From assembly GCA_021647685.1 (NCBI GenBank), contig JAKIUH010000219.1, forward strand, positions 1 through 7,223: a stretch of 7,223 bases of DNA, written 5' to 3'. A model generated the notes under the pieces. It ran no database searches and was not told the origin of the DNA. It saw nothing but the letters and a program-made list of their open reading frames with translations. Made by a program: the position numbers and the translations under genes. Source of the DNA: Bacteroidales bacterium. Lineage in GTDB: Bacteria > Bacteroidota > Bacteroidia > Bacteroidales > NBLH01. Shown here one piece after another: positions 6,236 through 7,223 of this stretch. Within the stretch, counting starts at the first letter, position 1. Each line of letters opens with the position of its first letter.

Positions 6236-6267
6236 CGAATATAAAGAATTATTGGATGGAAATTCAA
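6236..6267 (-). promoter_or_regulatory. Predicted promoter of the HAD phosphatase gene
   Basis: On the minus strand a TTG (6265-6267) is followed after 21 nt by TATATTCG (6236-6243), one base off TAnnTTTG. It lies 19 nt before the ATG at 6217. The -33 box falls inside the first codons of mtnA, so the two divergent promoter regions must overlap. A weak plus-strand candidate for mtnA is TATTTTTA at 6223-6230, with TTG 22 nt upstream. Confidence 0.4.
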
Positions 6268-7223
6268 GGAAAACATTACCATACTATTTGGATGAAAGAG
6301 GGAAATTCGGAAACCGTTCAGGTAATCGACCAACGCAAACTTCCTTTTCAATTTGAGATATTTGATTTAAAAACCGTTGAAGATGCCTTTTTTGCCATTG
6401 AAAAAATGGTGGTTCGCGGTGCTCCGTTAATTGGAGTTACTGCGGCTTACGGAATGTATTTGGCACTTCTGAAATTTAAAGGAGATAATTTTGAAAAGTA
6501 TATTGAACTGAAAGCTGACTATTTAAAATCGTCGCGTCCAACTGCCGTTAATCTTGCTTTTGCTGTTGACGAGATGGTAGATTTTATTTTGAGTAAAAAA
6601 TTGAATTCTGAACTGATTCAGCAAACACTAAAAAAAGCTAACTCGTTAAAAGAGATTGAGATTGATTTTAGCAATAAAATTGGTGAGTTTGGGTTAGAAA
6701 TTATTGAGCAAATTTACGAGAAGAAAAATGAGACTGTTAATATTTTAACTCATTGCAACGCCGGTTGGTTGGCTTGTATCGACTGGGGAACAGCAACCGC
6801 ACCAATTTACAAAGCACACAAAAAAGGTATTCCGGTTCATGTTTGGGTTGATGAAACCCGACCACGAAATCAAGGCGCGCGGTTAACTGCTTTCGAATTG
6901 GGCGAGGAGGGAGTTGCACACACTGTAATTCCCGATAATACCGGCGGACATTTAATGCAGCACGGAATGGTTGATCTGGTAATTGTGGGCAGCGACCGCA
7001 CTGCAATTACCGGCGATGTGGCAAATAAAATCGGGACATATTTAAAGGCTCTTGCGGCAAACGACAATAATATTCCATTTTATGTGGCACTGCCTTCAAC
7101 TTCAATCGATTGGAGAATTAAGAATGGATTAACAGAAATCCCCATTGAAACCCGCGATGCAGAAGAAGTATCGGAAATTGAGGGTTGGAATGGTTCTGAG
7201 ATAGTAAGTGTTCGGTTAATTCC
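6256..7223 (+). CDS. mtnA: S-methyl-5-thioribose-1-phosphate isomerase (partial, runs off right edge)
   Basis: MtnA converts methylthioribose-1-phosphate to methylthioribulose-1-phosphate in the methionine salvage pathway. The 322 codons seen are most of a protein that is usually about 350-370 residues; the 3' end lies outside the window. Motifs in order are VVRGAPLIGVTAAYG (52-66), SSRPTAVNLAFA (from about 94), THCNAGWLA with catalytic Cys167, DETRPRNQGARLTAFEL (around 199-215), GSDRT with catalytic Asp247, and GDVANKIGTYLKALAA. The Cys-Asp spacing of 80 equals that of B. subtilis MtnA (Cys160, Asp240), which separates it from the related eIF2B subunits. The ATG at 6256 places the RGAP motif as in the family; no Shine-Dalgarno motif is visible. 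It is divergent from the HAD phosphatase gene with 38 bp between starts. The next gene is unseen, so operon partners such as mtnB or a kinase cannot be judged. Confidence 0.93.
   Translation, partial: MEIQGKHYHTIWMKEGNSETVQVIDQRKLPFQFEIFDLKTVEDAFFAIEKMVVRGAPLIGVTAAYGMYLALLKFKGDNFEKYIELKADYLKSSRPTAVNLAFAVDEMVDFILSKKLNSELIQQTLKKANSLKEIEIDFSNKIGEFGLEIIEQIYEKKNETVNILTHCNAGWLACIDWGTATAPIYKAHKKGIPVHVWVDETRPRNQGARLTAFELGEEGVAHTVIPDNTGGHLMQHGMVDLVIVGSDRTAITGDVANKIGTYLKALAANDNNIPFYVALPSTSIDWRIKNGLTEIPIETRDAEEVSEIEGWNGSEIVSVRLI

Noticed and set aside
6737..7067. Two minus-strand frames in the right-hand region
   Set aside because: They are antisense to the mtnA motifs, which read through without a stop from 6256 to the edge.
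1..7223. CRISPR array, tRNA or rRNA
   Set aside because: No regularly spaced direct repeats, no cloverleaf with a T-loop motif and no rRNA-like sequence were seen.

Overview
The window looks like a stretch of a Bacteroidota (Bacteroidetes) chromosome. The evidence is a low-GC background, near absence of Shine-Dalgarno motifs before starts, several promoters of the Bacteroidetes type (TTG about 19-21 nt upstream of TAnnTTTG), and gene types common in that phylum: a TPR-type membrane histidine kinase with a signal peptide, and a cyclophilin carrying the insert usual for Bacteroidetes. I cannot name a genus.

Layout, left to right. Positions 1-232 hold a 14-bp perfect inverted repeat (57-121) and, directly after it, the decapitated 3' end of a UMP kinase gene (pyrH, about 128-226). 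A bidirectional hairpin terminator (234-262) separates this from a CheW-type coupling protein on the minus strand (289-837). A 100-bp divergent spacer leads to a Sir2-family deacylase gene on the plus strand (938-1774). Within 2 bp of its stop lies a roughly 250-bp MITE-like element bounded by imperfect inverted repeats (1776-2024). Next come a dps miniferritin gene with its own promoter and a perfect 30-bp palindromic terminator, then an orphan TPR sensor histidine kinase (2982-4970) behind a textbook Bacteroidetes promoter.

At about 4971 the character changes. GC content rises, and a cyclophilin peptidyl-prolyl isomerase begins with no ATG and no signal peptide, in the same reading frame as the kinase and separated from it by one stop codon. 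It is tail to tail (2 nt apart) with a YihX-like HAD phosphatase on the minus strand. That gene is divergent, 38 bp away, from mtnA (methylthioribose-1-phosphate isomerase, methionine salvage), which runs off the right edge.

The genes do not form one obvious pathway. Most of the left part is single-gene transcription units (chemotaxis-type coupling, NAD-dependent deacylation, iron/oxidative stress, signalling), interspersed with traces of rearrangement: a pyrH tail, a MITE and an abrupt 4971 boundary. I see no CRISPR array, tRNA, rRNA, intact transposase or phage gene, and no convincing new multi-gene system. The points most worth checking are the 4971 junction, the pyrH fragment with its flanking inverted repeat, and the MITE-like element.
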